Shown: positions 32,585-42,599 of the stretch, piece by piece
How the letters are laid out: each line of letters starts with the position of its first letter
Position numbering within the stretch: the stretch's first letter is position 1
DNA from: Lyophyllum atratum
Taxonomy: Eukaryota; Basidiomycota; Agaricomycetes; Agaricales; Lyophyllaceae
Assembly (NCBI GenBank): GCA_014905825.1
Contig: JACGCN010000005.1
Span: forward strand, 1,426,001 to 1,490,000
DNA: 64,000 nt
Direction of reading: 5' to 3'
Translations under genes and position numbers: made by a program
Notes under the pieces: generated by a model
What the model was told of the DNA's origin: nothing
The model's input: the letters and a program-made list of their open reading frames with translations, nothing else
Databases searched by the model: none

Positions 32585-35529
32585 ATGGAGTCAAGTATCA
32601 GCTTGGAAGAGACCAACAAGATTCGTATTTCGCTTGGACTCAAGCCATTGACAGATAAGCCTTCAGCGGAAGACAGCCCAGAAAAGCAGGCTGAGGATAA
32701 TTACGCGAAGCAAAGGGAGCGTGAACAGCAGGAGCGCGACTCAAAGTACATATAACCCCCCCAGTTTGTATTTTCTCCAGCCCAGAACGCACTGACATGA
32801 TTTCTTTGTAGGAAGATTCAAGACCGAATAGCCAAGTGAGTATTCTCATTCATTTATCCTTACTGTCACTTCCATTTTTGTCCATGGGCATCTCAGGCCC
32901 ACGACCATCTAAATCATAAACAAGGGGGCATCATTGCTCACAAGTGCTTCGATAGGGTACGGAATCGAAAAGAGCTCAATGCTGCTCTTAAAGGCTCGAC
33001 TCTCGGTGATGCAGATGCTAGTGTCGACGACACGATGAAATGGCTCAAAAGGAGCAAGAAGAAGCAGAAGGAGCTTGCGAAGAAAAGGCAGGAAGAGTTG
33101 GAGAGTATGGACCGGGTATTCTTAGGGGAAGAGTATACGGAACGTGAGTGGCTTTGACCGTGGATTTTTGGTCATTCCTAACAGGTACGGCATTGCAGGT
33201 GATCTTGCTGGGCTTAAGGTCAGCCATGACTTCGACGAGATGGACGAAGGCGAAGCTCGAATACTCACCTTGAAAGATAGTCGAATTCTTGACAACGAAG
33301 GTGCGAATTATAAATTACACCCGGCATTGGGCTATCACTTACTCTATTCGAAACAGAGGACGAACTGCAGAATGTGGAGATGGCAGAAGAGGAGCGTACA
33401 CGAAAGAATCTTGATCTCAAAATCAAAAAACGAGATTATACTGGTTATGACGACGAAGAGTTTGTGGAAGGGAATCAAGGCCTGAAGCGGGCTGTGCTCG
33501 CCAAGTATGACGAAACGATCGATGGCACTCAGGAAACTGTACGCAACTCTTTATGAGATCTTTCGAATGCTCACTAACCACTATCATAGGGTTTCCGGCT
33601 AGGCAGCTCAGCGGTTTCCCTCAAAACCCAGCAGGAGGAGCGAAAACATCAGGCTGCAGCATCCGTGAACAAGTCGCTCTTATCAATAGATTATGCTAGT
33701 CAGTGGCCCCCATTGTGTTGCCTTACTTTGGACTAATTTCAGGCTTTTCAGAAAACTTGGAATCTGCTGATTATTACAAGGAAGGCGACGTCGGATTCAA
33801 AAAGCCCAAGGCAAGTGGTTCGTCATCCGCATCGTTTCGATTACTTATCGATGCGGAATTTGGTTAGACCAAGAAAAAACGCCTTTCCCGTCGCGCTCCT
33901 GCTGAAGCGGAGCCTATACCAGACGAGGAAATGGACGTGGACCAGAAACCCATTGTTCCAAGAGTCAGGGACCTCGACACCAATTTCATTGATGACGATG
34001 ATCTTCAAGCTGCGCTGGCACGATCACGAAGAGCCAAACTCCACAAGGCTAAGAAGTTGACCCCCGAACAGTTAGCACAAAGAAGTACGTCCTTTTCCTG
34101 CCCTTCTATTCTTGAATTAACTTGTTCTTTCAAATAGTTGCAGAACAGCGAGCACAAGAAGAAGAACAGGCCCGAGAGGTTATCAAAATCGAATCCGACA
34201 ATGAAGGCGACGACGAGACAGCTGGACTCACATTTGACGATACATCAGAGTTTGTACGCGCGGTGGGCATCAAACCGGTTGTCAAATCGGAACCTCAGGA
34301 GGCCTCAGTGGCCCCCCCGCCTGCAGTAGTGGTGAAACAACGGTCGCCTTCGCGTGACGTGTCAATGGCCCCGGAAGACCAAGCGATGGAGGAAGTTGAA
34401 GCAGGGGAAGTGGTCGTCAAGGAGGAAGATGAAGAGGACGAAATGGCCATACTGAATGCCATTGAAAACGCGCTTCACGCGGCCGAAGTTGAAGAGGGCA
34501 TGCAAGACGTGAAGAAGGAAGCCGACGACGGTGTGGGCGGCACGTCAGCGGAGCAGACGTTCAGTTCAGGCATGGCGTCTACGCTGAACATCCTGCGGCA
34601 ACAAGGCATCCTCGCTGCGCCTGGTACGGACCAGAAGGAGCGCGAGAAAACGCAGTTACAGCGTGATGTGTGGTTGGCTGACCAGCGCCGCCGGGTGGCG
34701 CAGCGCGAGCTGGAGCGACTGCAGTCCCGCGGCGGGAATAAGGACCAGGCGCAGCGGGAGTACGAGAACAGGATGCGGGAGCAACAGGAGGCGCGCGATA
34801 ACCTGGACGCGTTTAAGAACTACAAGCCGGACGTGAACATCGTGTATTACGATGAGTTCGGGCGTTCGTTGACACCGAAGGAGGCGTGGAAGGCGCTCTC
34901 GCATAAGTTCCATGGGAAAGGCTCGGGAAAGATGAAGACTGAGAAGAGGCTGAAGAAGATTGCGGAAGAGCAGAAGCAGGCGGCGATGGTCAGTGGCGAT
35001 ACACCGCTCAGTATGAACAGCGCCTTCCAGCAGCGGCAGCAGAAGGCGGGGCAGGCACATTTCGTGCTATCGGTTGGAAATCGAGGGTACGTCCTCACGC
35101 TCTTTTGCCTATTATCCCTGAGATTGACTTGTCTTTTCTAGTGCCGTACCCCAAGCAGCCGACTTCCTCGATGCGCAGCCATTGACGAAGGGGAAAACTG
35201 AGAAAGCCAAGAAGAAGAAGGAAGGCAAGGGTGGCCAACAAGTCGCTGAGACTGGGTTCATGACCCTTCCCGCTCCCCAAATGCAGGCGTACTTGAATGG
35301 GGACAGCCCTGTGCCGTCGGGATTCTCGCCTATGGTGTCACTAAGCAATTCAGCATCTCCGGCACCCTCGATAAAGCCTGGTTTCTCAAGGATATCGTCG
35401 GCGGTGGATACGCCATCACAGGGTGGCACACCTGTTCCGGCGGAACGATCCAAGGTTGCTTTCGGGTTTGGGACGAAGAGGAAGGCTGGGGAGGATGCGC
35501 TCAGCCCTCCGCCACCCAAGAGGAGATAA
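32585..35529 (+). CDS. SNU66: U4/U6.U5 tri-snRNP protein SNU66/SART1
   Basis: About ten exons. The N-terminus MESSISLEETNKIRISLGLK with PL is the Snu66 hallmark that binds the Hub1 ubiquitin-like modifier. It continues VRNRKELNAALKGSTLGD, MKWLKRSKKKQKELAKKR, DLAGLKVSHDFDEMDEGEAR, LTLKDSRILDNE, DLKIKKRDYTGYDDEEF, VLAKYDETIDG, GFRLGSSAVS, LESADYYKEGDVGFKKPK, RDLDTNFIDDDDLQAALARS, LTFDDTSEFVRAVGIKP and, near the end, GMASTLNILRQQGILAAPGT, NIVYYDEFGRSLTPKEAWKA, LSHKFHGKGSGKMKTEKRLK. The order matches the SART1 family, a stable component of the spliceosomal tri-snRNP in the nucleus. The C-terminal 150 residues (after VLSVGNRGAVPQAADFLD) are low-complexity, ending PPPPKRR. Start at 32585 is supported by the conserved first residues. 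The two exon borders around 33300-33360 are the least certain. Confidence 0.88.
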
Positions 35530-35645
35530 AGCTTTGGCATTGTTCTTCGGGTTTACTCTTCTATGGTTGTCAGAGCGTTGTAGGTTAGTACGGGGGTATC
35601 ATGGTATATGTACAGATGGTGTTTAAGGACTGGTATAGATATTGA

Positions 35646-36872
35646 TCACAACGTCGCGACGCTGACCATTTTTAAATCTCTTGCGACCGCGCATCGGTCT
35701 TTGTCGAGCCCCTTACCAGTTTCGAAGGCCTTTATCAACGATGCCTGCCCTTCGTCAGTCCTGTGGGAAGCCTCGATGTCAGGACTGAATGCAAGTAATA
35801 CCAGAAGTAGCGCCGACTAACCATTTCACAGCATGTGCATGTTTATCTAATAATAGCTTGACGGTTGTCCAGGAAAAGCGGACGAGTTTAGGGAACCCAA
35901 ATGTCGGCTCGATGGAGCTTTTTAGCCACGCCTGTGTCTTGGGATCTGCACCGCGCCTCAGACACAGAACCGACCCCCGAGTAACAAAAGAAAAAGTATA
36001 GCCGTACCTGAAGGGTATCCAGAACCCATTGGAGCATCGGGCAGACCAGGAACAGCCGTCCCGTCCTGCGCGATGCTCTCCTCGAAGACCCATCCCTCGA
36101 GACATGCGTCACGAGTGACCTTTGCAGCCACACTCGCCGCACCGACGATCTTGAACTTAGAGTCGGCCTTGTTCGCCACTGTGAATTCGATCCCTGGGAA
36201 TAGACCCGAAAGGTATGCCTGGTATGGGACTGTTGGACCCAGGGCATCAACGTATACCTGGTGTCGGCAGTAATTATTCGATTGGTCAGATCTGTTCCGG
36301 GAGACGGGGCGTATCGAGGGGCTGGGGGGCTTACTTCGGAAAGCTGGATCCCCTTTGCGAGCACCTCACGGATGAGGAGAATGGTAGCGTCTTGGGATTG
36401 GACGTTGAGGTTGCTGGGCGGGCGTCGGAGCATGCCACCCGATATAGCTTGTGGGCTTTTCGGGTTGGTCAGATGGTGGCTTGGATACCATTGGTTTGAG
36501 GACGAACCTGATGACTCGCACCGACCATGCGAGGTTCTCGGGATCAGAATCGAGCGTGTTCAGCAGGCTTGACCGTATTTCAGGTGTCAAGGTTTTAGAG
36601 TCTGGTCAGGTGCAACATATTCAATATCCCCTGGAAAGATCTTAGGGAGGGAGCTGATAACTACCAGCAAAGCCTAGTTCTTCTAGCTGGTCCTTATATG
36701 CCACTGGGCAATATGCGACACCATATACAAGGGGTCCTAGGACAGGCCCTCGGCCTGCCTCGTCGACTCCCAGAAGGTATGGGCCTGCTGCGGTGGGGAG
36801 CTCGGAATGGTAGGTATATGATTCGGTGAGGGGTGTAGAGGGTCCTGGTGCTGAGGAAATTTGGACAGTCAT
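35646..36872 (-). CDS. RNH201: RNase H2 catalytic subunit A
   Basis: Minus-strand gene of about six exons. From ATG 36872: [19 protein letters not shown], then the catalytic block [19 protein letters not shown] with Asp-Glu of [54 protein letters not shown] with the third catalytic Asp, [20 protein letters not shown] followed by [10 protein letters not shown] with the fourth, [14 protein letters not shown] and [13 protein letters not shown]. An intron with donor after AAATG (35812 region) removes the apparent end of the ORF and joins [29 protein letters not shown], stop at 35646. That tail matches the family end, so the intron is preferred. RNase H2 removes ribonucleotides from DNA and RNA:DNA hybrids in the nucleus. 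Convergent with SNU66; the two stops are 117 bp apart. Confidence 0.87.
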
Positions 36873-37486
36873 AGTTAAGAGCAAGACGCGATGTGTACGC
36901 GATGTTTGGCTGAGCATGTGTTATTGCGCACTTTTTTTGAAGCAAAGTCTATTTCATTGTGTCAAACAACTGGGATACCAGGACTTATAGTACGGTATGT
37001 CCTCGGCCGTCCCCTGCTGTCTCGTATGCGTGGAACGCCACTACGAGGGAGGAGTATAGTATCTTATTCCCGACTTATGTCGGACAATTTACTGGGATTC
37101 GGTCACGTAAGCAACCCGATCGGAGATCGCCTGCCCGTTCGGGCGTGCTGCCGCTCTTGCCGCGCTCGTGCCTCGAGACCCTGAGCCAAACAAACGCGGC
37201 GCGTCCGTGTCCGTGTCCTCGACGGTCGCTCTCGACGTCGCCATCCGGCGTCGCGCGCGACCCAGGTGGAAATGGAACCTCCTTTTTTTCTTTTCTTTCT
37301 TTAACCTTTGGGAACTATGAACATGGGGGGCTAACACGCGATCTGATCCCCTGCCTCTGGCTCGCCGTTTCCTCCACCCCTGGGTAGCTCGCCGTTTCCT
37401 TTTAAGCAAACCCCCCGCAGACGCTCGCTGCTGCAAACAAAAACATCGCAGCTACCCCAAAAACATCCCCCCGCCTCCACCATCAT
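36873..37486. other. intergenic region at the boundary to the repeat-rich part
   Basis: Promoter of RNH201 on the left and of the Ser/Pro-rich ORF on the right. No ORF supported. GC-rich, with dense CG dinucleotides near 37110-37260. Confidence 0.4.
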
Positions 37487-38836
37487 ATGGCTATTTTTCC
37501 TATTTTCGTCGTCGGAAAGCCCGCCGGAAAGCCCTCCCTCACGTCGCTGCTGCCCAGAAGGCCCTCATTCACGTCGCTACCCACCATACCACCTCTCGAC
37601 CTCGGCGCGCCCTTCCTCGGGACCGTGCAGTCGCTACCAGGAACGGTGCACACTGCAGGACGCGCGCCGTCTCCTCCGTCGCCGTCGAGCTCAGTCCTCG
37701 GAACCGTGCAGTCGCTACCAGGAACGTCGCCGTCGAGCTCAGTAGTGAGCATACTGGTCTTTAATCATGATAGCCATCTGTATACAGATTCGGACGCAAC
37801 ATCCGACTCAGGCTATGCCACCAGCTTCAGCGGGGTGCTCCCGAGTGCACCTCCCTCATCTCCGACTTCGTCTATCAGCGACAGCGAAGAAGTGCTGGCG
37901 AGTGCACCGTCCATTAGTATCAGTATCAGCGATTCGTCTGCGTCTATCAGCGACAGCGAAGAAGTGATGCCGAGTGCACCTCCCTCATCTCCGACTTCCT
38001 CTATCGAACCTCCCTCATCTCCGACTTCCTCTATCGAACTGCTGCTGAGTGCACCTCCACGTCCCTCACCTCCACGTCCCTCATCTCCGCCGACTTCGTC
38101 ACCTACCACCCCCATCTCAGCCCTACGGCATGGATTCCCGCTAGGGCCACCTCGCGTGGCTTACCCATATCTTGCTCGAACTGCCTTCAGGTTACCGATC
38201 ACCAAGGATTGCATCGAGCTTCCCAACGGTCGGACCCTGTCAGCGTACCGCATCGCGAAGCCAGACGAATGCAAGCAGCGCATTGCCTTGGACGATATGG
38301 TAGAGCTGTTTGATCAAGACCATGTGGTAGAGCTGTTCGACGGCGAAGTTTACCAAGTGCGCCTATTCAAAGGCGTAGTAGACCGTGTCTACCTCTTCCA
38401 TCAAAACTCGGTGGACGTTGTGCTGGAACTCATTTCCATCGCAGGTTACCATGTGCTTTTGCTCGTTCCTCGCCACCTGGCCCTCGTGGACACGAAATTC
38501 CGCGGGGTATTCACCAGCTTCTTCCTTAGCCGCCGCCTACCACCTGCACCTATTTTAGTCCAGGCATCCAGGACTCTCCACAACCAACCCATCGCCAGTG
38601 CCGGCGCGGCGTACAGGCTGATGGAAGTAATGGACGGTCCCAGATGCTTTCGTTGCGGGTACCAGGGGAGCGGCGATGGCCTTGGGCCCATCCTGCATGA
38701 AGGAAAACGGCGATGTGCGTCGAGGAGGGCGTGCAAGGTGCGCAGGGCACGCAGGGCACGCAGGGCTAGCTGTGACGGCCTATCATCGCGGTTTTTGCGC
38801 CTAGTAGCGGCACTGGTTGGCTGCGGGCCTTCTTAG
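37487..38836 (+). CDS. orphan Ser/Pro-rich protein with internal repeats
   Basis: Single ORF of 449 residues starting MAIFPIFVVGKPAGKPSL. Residues 1-210 are Ser/Pro/Thr-rich and built from duplicated units: LGTVQSLPGT occurs twice, SISDSEEV twice, and PPSSPTSSI three times; the duplications are also visible in the DNA. Residues 220-400 look folded: FRLPITKDCIELPNGRTLSA, DDMVELFDQDHVVELFDGEV (a near-repeat MVELFD/VVELFD), YHVLLLVPRHLALVDTKFRG. Near the end CFRCGYQG has two cysteines and is followed by a strongly basic stretch (KVRRARRARRA). No family recognised. The tail looks like read-out of GC-rich repeats, so the C-terminus may be spliced differently. Placed between a conserved gene and minisatellites, it may be a young or lineage-specific gene. 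Confidence 0.5.
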   Translation: MAIFPIFVVGKPAGKPSLTSLLPRRPSFTSLPTIPPLDLGAPFLGTVQSLPGTVHTAGRAPSPPSPSSSVLGTVQSLPGTSPSSSVVSILVFNHDSHLYTDSDATSDSGYATSFSGVLPSAPPSSPTSSISDSEEVLASAPSISISISDSSASISDSEEVMPSAPPSSPTSSIEPPSSPTSSIELLLSAPPRPSPPRPSSPPTSSPTTPISALRHGFPLGPPRVAYPYLARTAFRLPITKDCIELPNGRTLSAYRIAKPDECKQRIALDDMVELFDQDHVVELFDGEVYQVRLFKGVVDRVYLFHQNSVDVVLELISIAGYHVLLLVPRHLALVDTKFRGVFTSFFLSRRLPPAPILVQASRTLHNQPIASAGAAYRLMEVMDGPRCFRCGYQGSGDGLGPILHEGKRRCASRRACKVRRARRARRASCDGLSSRFLRLVAALVGCGPS

Positions 38837-38989
38837 TGAAGAGCGCGGCCCTTTCTTGCAATCATCTTGCTCGTGCTATCTATAGCACAGTATAATATAT
38901 ATCCTGACCAGCAGCCGGATGCATTTATTGACTAAGGCGGGCTAGGAGTTGCTGCCCTTCAAGCGACTTCAAACGACATTTGAACGACA

Positions 38990-39200
38990 ACATTCGGCAG
39001 ATGTGACCAGCAGAAGGAGTTGACTTCAAACGACAACATTCGGCAGATGTGACCAGCAGAAGGAGTTGAAACCCTTCGAACAAATGTTTTTCGCTAACAG
39101 ATGTGACCAGCAGACTTCAAACGACATTTGAGCGAATGGATTTCGATGAAACCCTTCAAACGAAAGTTTTCGCTAAGCAGATGTGACCAGTGACCAGCAG
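38990..39200. repeat. minisatellite with CAGATGTGACCAGCAG core
   Basis: The 16-nt core CAGATGTGACCAGCAG, or a close variant, recurs at about 38998, 39045, 39102 and 39178, mixed with copies of GACTTCAAACGACA and AGGAGTTGA. The first two copies form a 47-nt tandem unit. Noncoding. Confidence 0.7.
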
Positions 39201-39223
39201 CAGGAAACGTTTTGAAGATCGCT

Positions 39224-39512
39224 ACACAACCAATCAAATTAAAACCGCCAACCTGACACACATTAGTTTACAAACGACTGGTCCCAGAGTGAACATACCT
39301 GGAGTTGAAGGTCGCAACGACTAATGTCACACAACCAAGTAAATTAAAACCGTCGACCTGACACACATTAGTTTACAAACGACTGGTCCCAGACTGAACA
39401 TACCTGGAGTTGAAGGTCGCAACGACTAATGTCACACAACCAAGTAAATTAAAACCGTCGACCTAACACACATTAGTTTGCAAACGACTGGTCCCAGACT
39501 GAACATACCCGG
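39224..39512. repeat. 105-bp tandem repeat, about 2.75 copies
   Basis: Unit starts with ACACAACCAA at 39224, 39329 and 39434, an exact 105-bp spacing. Each unit contains TTAAAACCG, ACACACATTAGTTT, CAAACGACTGGTCCCAGA and GAACATACC. The third copy is cut after GAACATACCC near 39512, where the CHD pseudogene sequence begins. Copies differ at only a few positions, so the expansion is recent. Confidence 0.85.
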
Positions 39513-39754
39513 AAAGGCGTCAACTTCAGCTGCCGATTCTTCGAGGTCGGTAGCATCCTCTAGCAGATGTCGTGTTCGATATCCATCTTTTCCTCTTTCG
39601 TCAAATAGCATGCGGAGTGAATAGCATGCGGAGTATTTGGAAACAAATATGCGACGAGAGTCAACGAACGCTGCAGCGCGGTCTGAAATGTTGATCTTCG
39701 GAGCGAGGGTCGCGGTGGAGAGTCCCATGTCGCTAAAAGGAACAATAGCCACAT

Positions 39755-42010
39755 CCGACTCGTCTCCAAGATCAGTACATTGGAGAAACACCCAAGCAAC
39801 TAGGTCAATGTCGTCGAGACTAAAGGGTACGCTTTGTTCTTGCTTCTTGTAGTCTCCATCAGATCGTCGCTCGGTTGTTCGTGTCGGTCAAGGTCCCTTC
39901 CCCACTGAATAGCCACATCCGACTTGTCTTCTTCTGAATAACAAAACATCCAGAAGGCGATCAATGGACTTCCAGGCAGGAGGGATTCGGCGTCCCACAT
40001 CAGGGATTGCACCTGGAGTGTTACCTCCTGGTCTGGAAGGCACTAGGGGTGGTCAATTCTAAAGTTCATCTTTTAGTTCAGTTCATCGGTCAATGAAACC
40101 TGGCGGAATTACCCATGAACTACGTTTTTGAAATTGAGGGCACCAGTTCATCCAACATTTCATCGATGGAGACACTGAAAAGAGCGGCGGCGAGCAACAC
40201 CAGTTCGTCAAGTGCATCAGACGGGGCTTGAAAATGCTCTGTGCCTGACGCGATGAGCTGAACTTGAAGATGAACTTTAGAATTGACCACCCCTACTCAC
40301 GGTTGATCGCCAATTCCAAAGGAATGTGCTAATTCAGCATCATCATCACCGACCAGCTTATTATCAGTAACATTCAACAATTCCGCCTCGGAACCACCAG
40401 CTAAGAAGCTTTTCAGCTTCGCATGATGTGGGGAAAGGTGCCGCGCACGAGGAACCCATTGTGCACGGTTATAATTCCTGTCCAGCCATTTTACAAGGAG
40501 GTACTTTTACAGGGTACTCCCTTGGCCGAGAGTCCTTGAACTCTGTACTTCATCGTCAACATGAGAGGGCTCAGCCGCATCAGGAGGGTATGGGCGTGAA
40601 GGAACGATTTTGTCCACCCCTCTGAAAGAAGCATGGTCTGAGCATAGGCCTGAGCACACTCGGCCACTGCATCGTCAGAGGAATAGTTTGGAGCAATGTT
40701 AAGTGTAGGGCCTTAATGAGCGATATTTGGAGCAGCACCAAGTGGCCGTAACGAGCGATACATTCGCAGGTGAAACATTGAAAGAGGGTTGGTTTGGCGA
40801 GCGGCGAACCGCAGCCGACTCTTCCTTCGCAGTCTTCGAGGGTGCAGTCGAATTCTCCTTGATTCCATCCACTGCTTTAGTTTGGTTATTCCGAACCTCA
40901 GCTAGTGTTGTGCCCTGCAGAACGTTCGGTAGAATATCCGGTCCAAGAGCAACTTTCATGCTGCGGAAGCAGAACCCTCCTTTCATACAGGCGCCTGAAT
41001 ATCAAGCAGTGTTAACGAGTTTTTCCAGGTAAGCGATCAATGGCTTACTGCAAACAAATTCTGTAGTCTGGTATACATATAAACCAGGGCGCTTTCCTGG
41101 CTCAGGCGGTCCAGAAACTTCGCCATTCTGAGGGATTTGGGCTTTTGCGCGCTGCCACTCTGCTCGATCTATGTCCCCGGTCCCGCGCAGTCCCCCTCCA
41201 ACACGGAATCCCTGCGCGCGCGTTTTTGTTGCCCAACGACTATAATCCGCCCTTTGAGGGCTCGCTATGCATCGCCAATGGGTTACTGCAGGGCATTCGA
41301 GGCAGTCATACATCTAAATCAGCTTAAACCCGCAGGTCAAAAAATCAATGACTCACCATCGCACCCACCCGCCGAGTGCGCTGAATTGTTCTTTCATTCT
41401 GGGTTCGCCTGTCCCGGAAAGCTTCTCCACAACCTCATTTGCAGGCGCTTTTGATGGCAGTTCTCGCATATGATCGTAATTGAGATCCGCGATAGACCAA
41501 AAACGGCCCTATGCAGGTCGGGGCGATTCGCCACGAGCCTGGTTGTTGGTCTTTTTCCCTTTGGCTTGGGGTTTGCGGGGTGTGTATGCTTCGCTGCCCT
41601 ATCTGTGCCAAAGTGGATCACCGCGAAGGTGGTCGGGTGGCGGCATCGTCACTGTTGATCAGAGTCTGCGATGAAGACTCGCCTAGACCGCGTCTTTTTG
41701 GGCCTGAAAGGAAGAACTGTCTTTGAGTTAACCGTGGACCGCTCGCTTCACCGCGGGGGTAGTGACTGCCTAGTCACTTTATACTCATCCTCTTCATCCC
41801 CTTCCTGATCACTCCCTTCATGTTTGTCATCCTCATCATCCTGCATTTCGCCCTCATCCTGGGAGTCAGGGACGACCTCCAGCACCGAGTTCGACTTTAT
41901 GCTGCGAGCGAACGAGATGCTGACCGCGGCATGTCGATTGCTGATACCGACTGTAGTCTTTGCGCAAGACAGACGATGGATATAATGGGCGGAGGGTCAA
42001 AAGGTGCTGT
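39755..42010 (-). pseudogene. broken CHD-type chromatin remodeler (PHD and chromodomain part only)
   Basis: Reading the minus strand from high to low coordinates gives, in the order expected for a fungal CHD/Mit1-like remodeler: an acidic segment (LEVVPDSQDEGEMQDDEDD, about 41885-41770); a PHD-like Cys/His segment YDCLECPAVTHWRC with TTEFVC and MKGGFCF (41313-40930); a chromodomain KYLLVKWLDRNYNRAQWVP followed by HHAKLKSFLAGG (40508-40370); a linker IPPAWKSIDRLLDVLL (about 40000-39945); and the start of a second chromodomain SLDDIDLVAWVFLQCTDLG (39828-39770). The SNF2 helicase that should follow is absent: sequence runs into an odd 22-bp repeat and then the 105-bp minisatellite. In-frame stops also interrupt the region. 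The working relative would be a nuclear ATP-dependent remodeler; this copy cannot be. A MITE-like element sits in one intron. Confidence 0.6.
40044..40295. mobile_element. MITE-like element with about 45-bp terminal inverted repeats
   Basis: A 252-bp segment whose left end (TAGGGGTGGTCAATTCTAAA, 40044-40063) is repeated in inverted orientation at its right end (40276-40295). The similarity extends about 45 bp inward on each side with few mismatches (GTTCATCTT, AGTTCAG, TTCATC). The inside has no ORF. It lies just after the GTGAG of a splice donor of the CHD pseudogene, i.e. inside an intron. The TAGGGGTG end resembles hAT ends, but no 8-bp target duplication is visible; a TA or ACT duplication is possible. 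Confidence 0.75.
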
Positions 42011-42377
42011 TTCCCCAGCAGCTGCCTTGCCTTGCTCTGCGCTTTGACCATGAAAAAAGGAGAGAGATAAGAGTTAGCAGGCCACGTACTGGATTCGTCA
42101 ACAACTCGGAGGCTGCGATGTTTCTTGAGAAAGGGAACTGAGGGGACCTACGCAACGAGGCGCCTTAGGGTAGTTCAGACATGCAGAGAAAAGATATGAT
42201 ACCTTGTGGGCGATGCCTCATTGATAATGCGCATGTGCGAAGTAGTAGAGCATATTCCCTTGGCGCTATTCGCCTTTCACTTCGTCAACTTCCATCTCAC
42301 CATTGTTCCTCAGAGAGGTTTCTTTTGCATATTTGTAGAGCTGCTTCTTCGCCGCGAGGATGAGCAGAGGAGAGGTC

Positions 42378-42470
42378 TGGAGGGTATCCACCACAAGGGG
42401 GCGAATGTATTCGCCGTCGGCTTCGATGATCATGAAGGTGTGTTCATCAATGTGGAATTCGAAGGAGCAA
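42378..42470 (-). pseudogene. isolated multicopper oxidase (laccase/ferroxidase-like) exon
   Basis: The minus-strand frame reads SFEFHIDEHTFMIIEADGEY followed by IRPLVVDTLQ. This is the cupredoxin-2 pattern of laccases and Fet3-type oxidases (F.IDGH...IEADG....P..VD...). It is one exon long. No copper-ligand motif, signal peptide or neighbouring exon was found, and the frame continues only into a non-homologous stretch before a stop, so it is a stray fragment. Confidence 0.5.
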
Positions 42471-42477
42471 ACAGATT

Positions 42478-42529
42478 GTTTTCTGCGCCTAAGTAAATAA
42501 CTCGTTTCCTGCGCCTAAGTAAATAACTC
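42478..42529. repeat. two tandem copies of a 26-bp unit
   Basis: GTTTTCTGCGCCTAAGTAAA and its continuation (42478-42503) are repeated directly at 42504-42529 with one mismatch (T to C). It lies between the laccase exon and the recombinase ORF. Confidence 0.85.
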
Positions 42530-42599
42530 CGCCGGCTGCGGGGGGTTGCCCTGTAGTATGGCATGGCAGCTGCAAGATAGCGACTGGAAACATCGCGCC

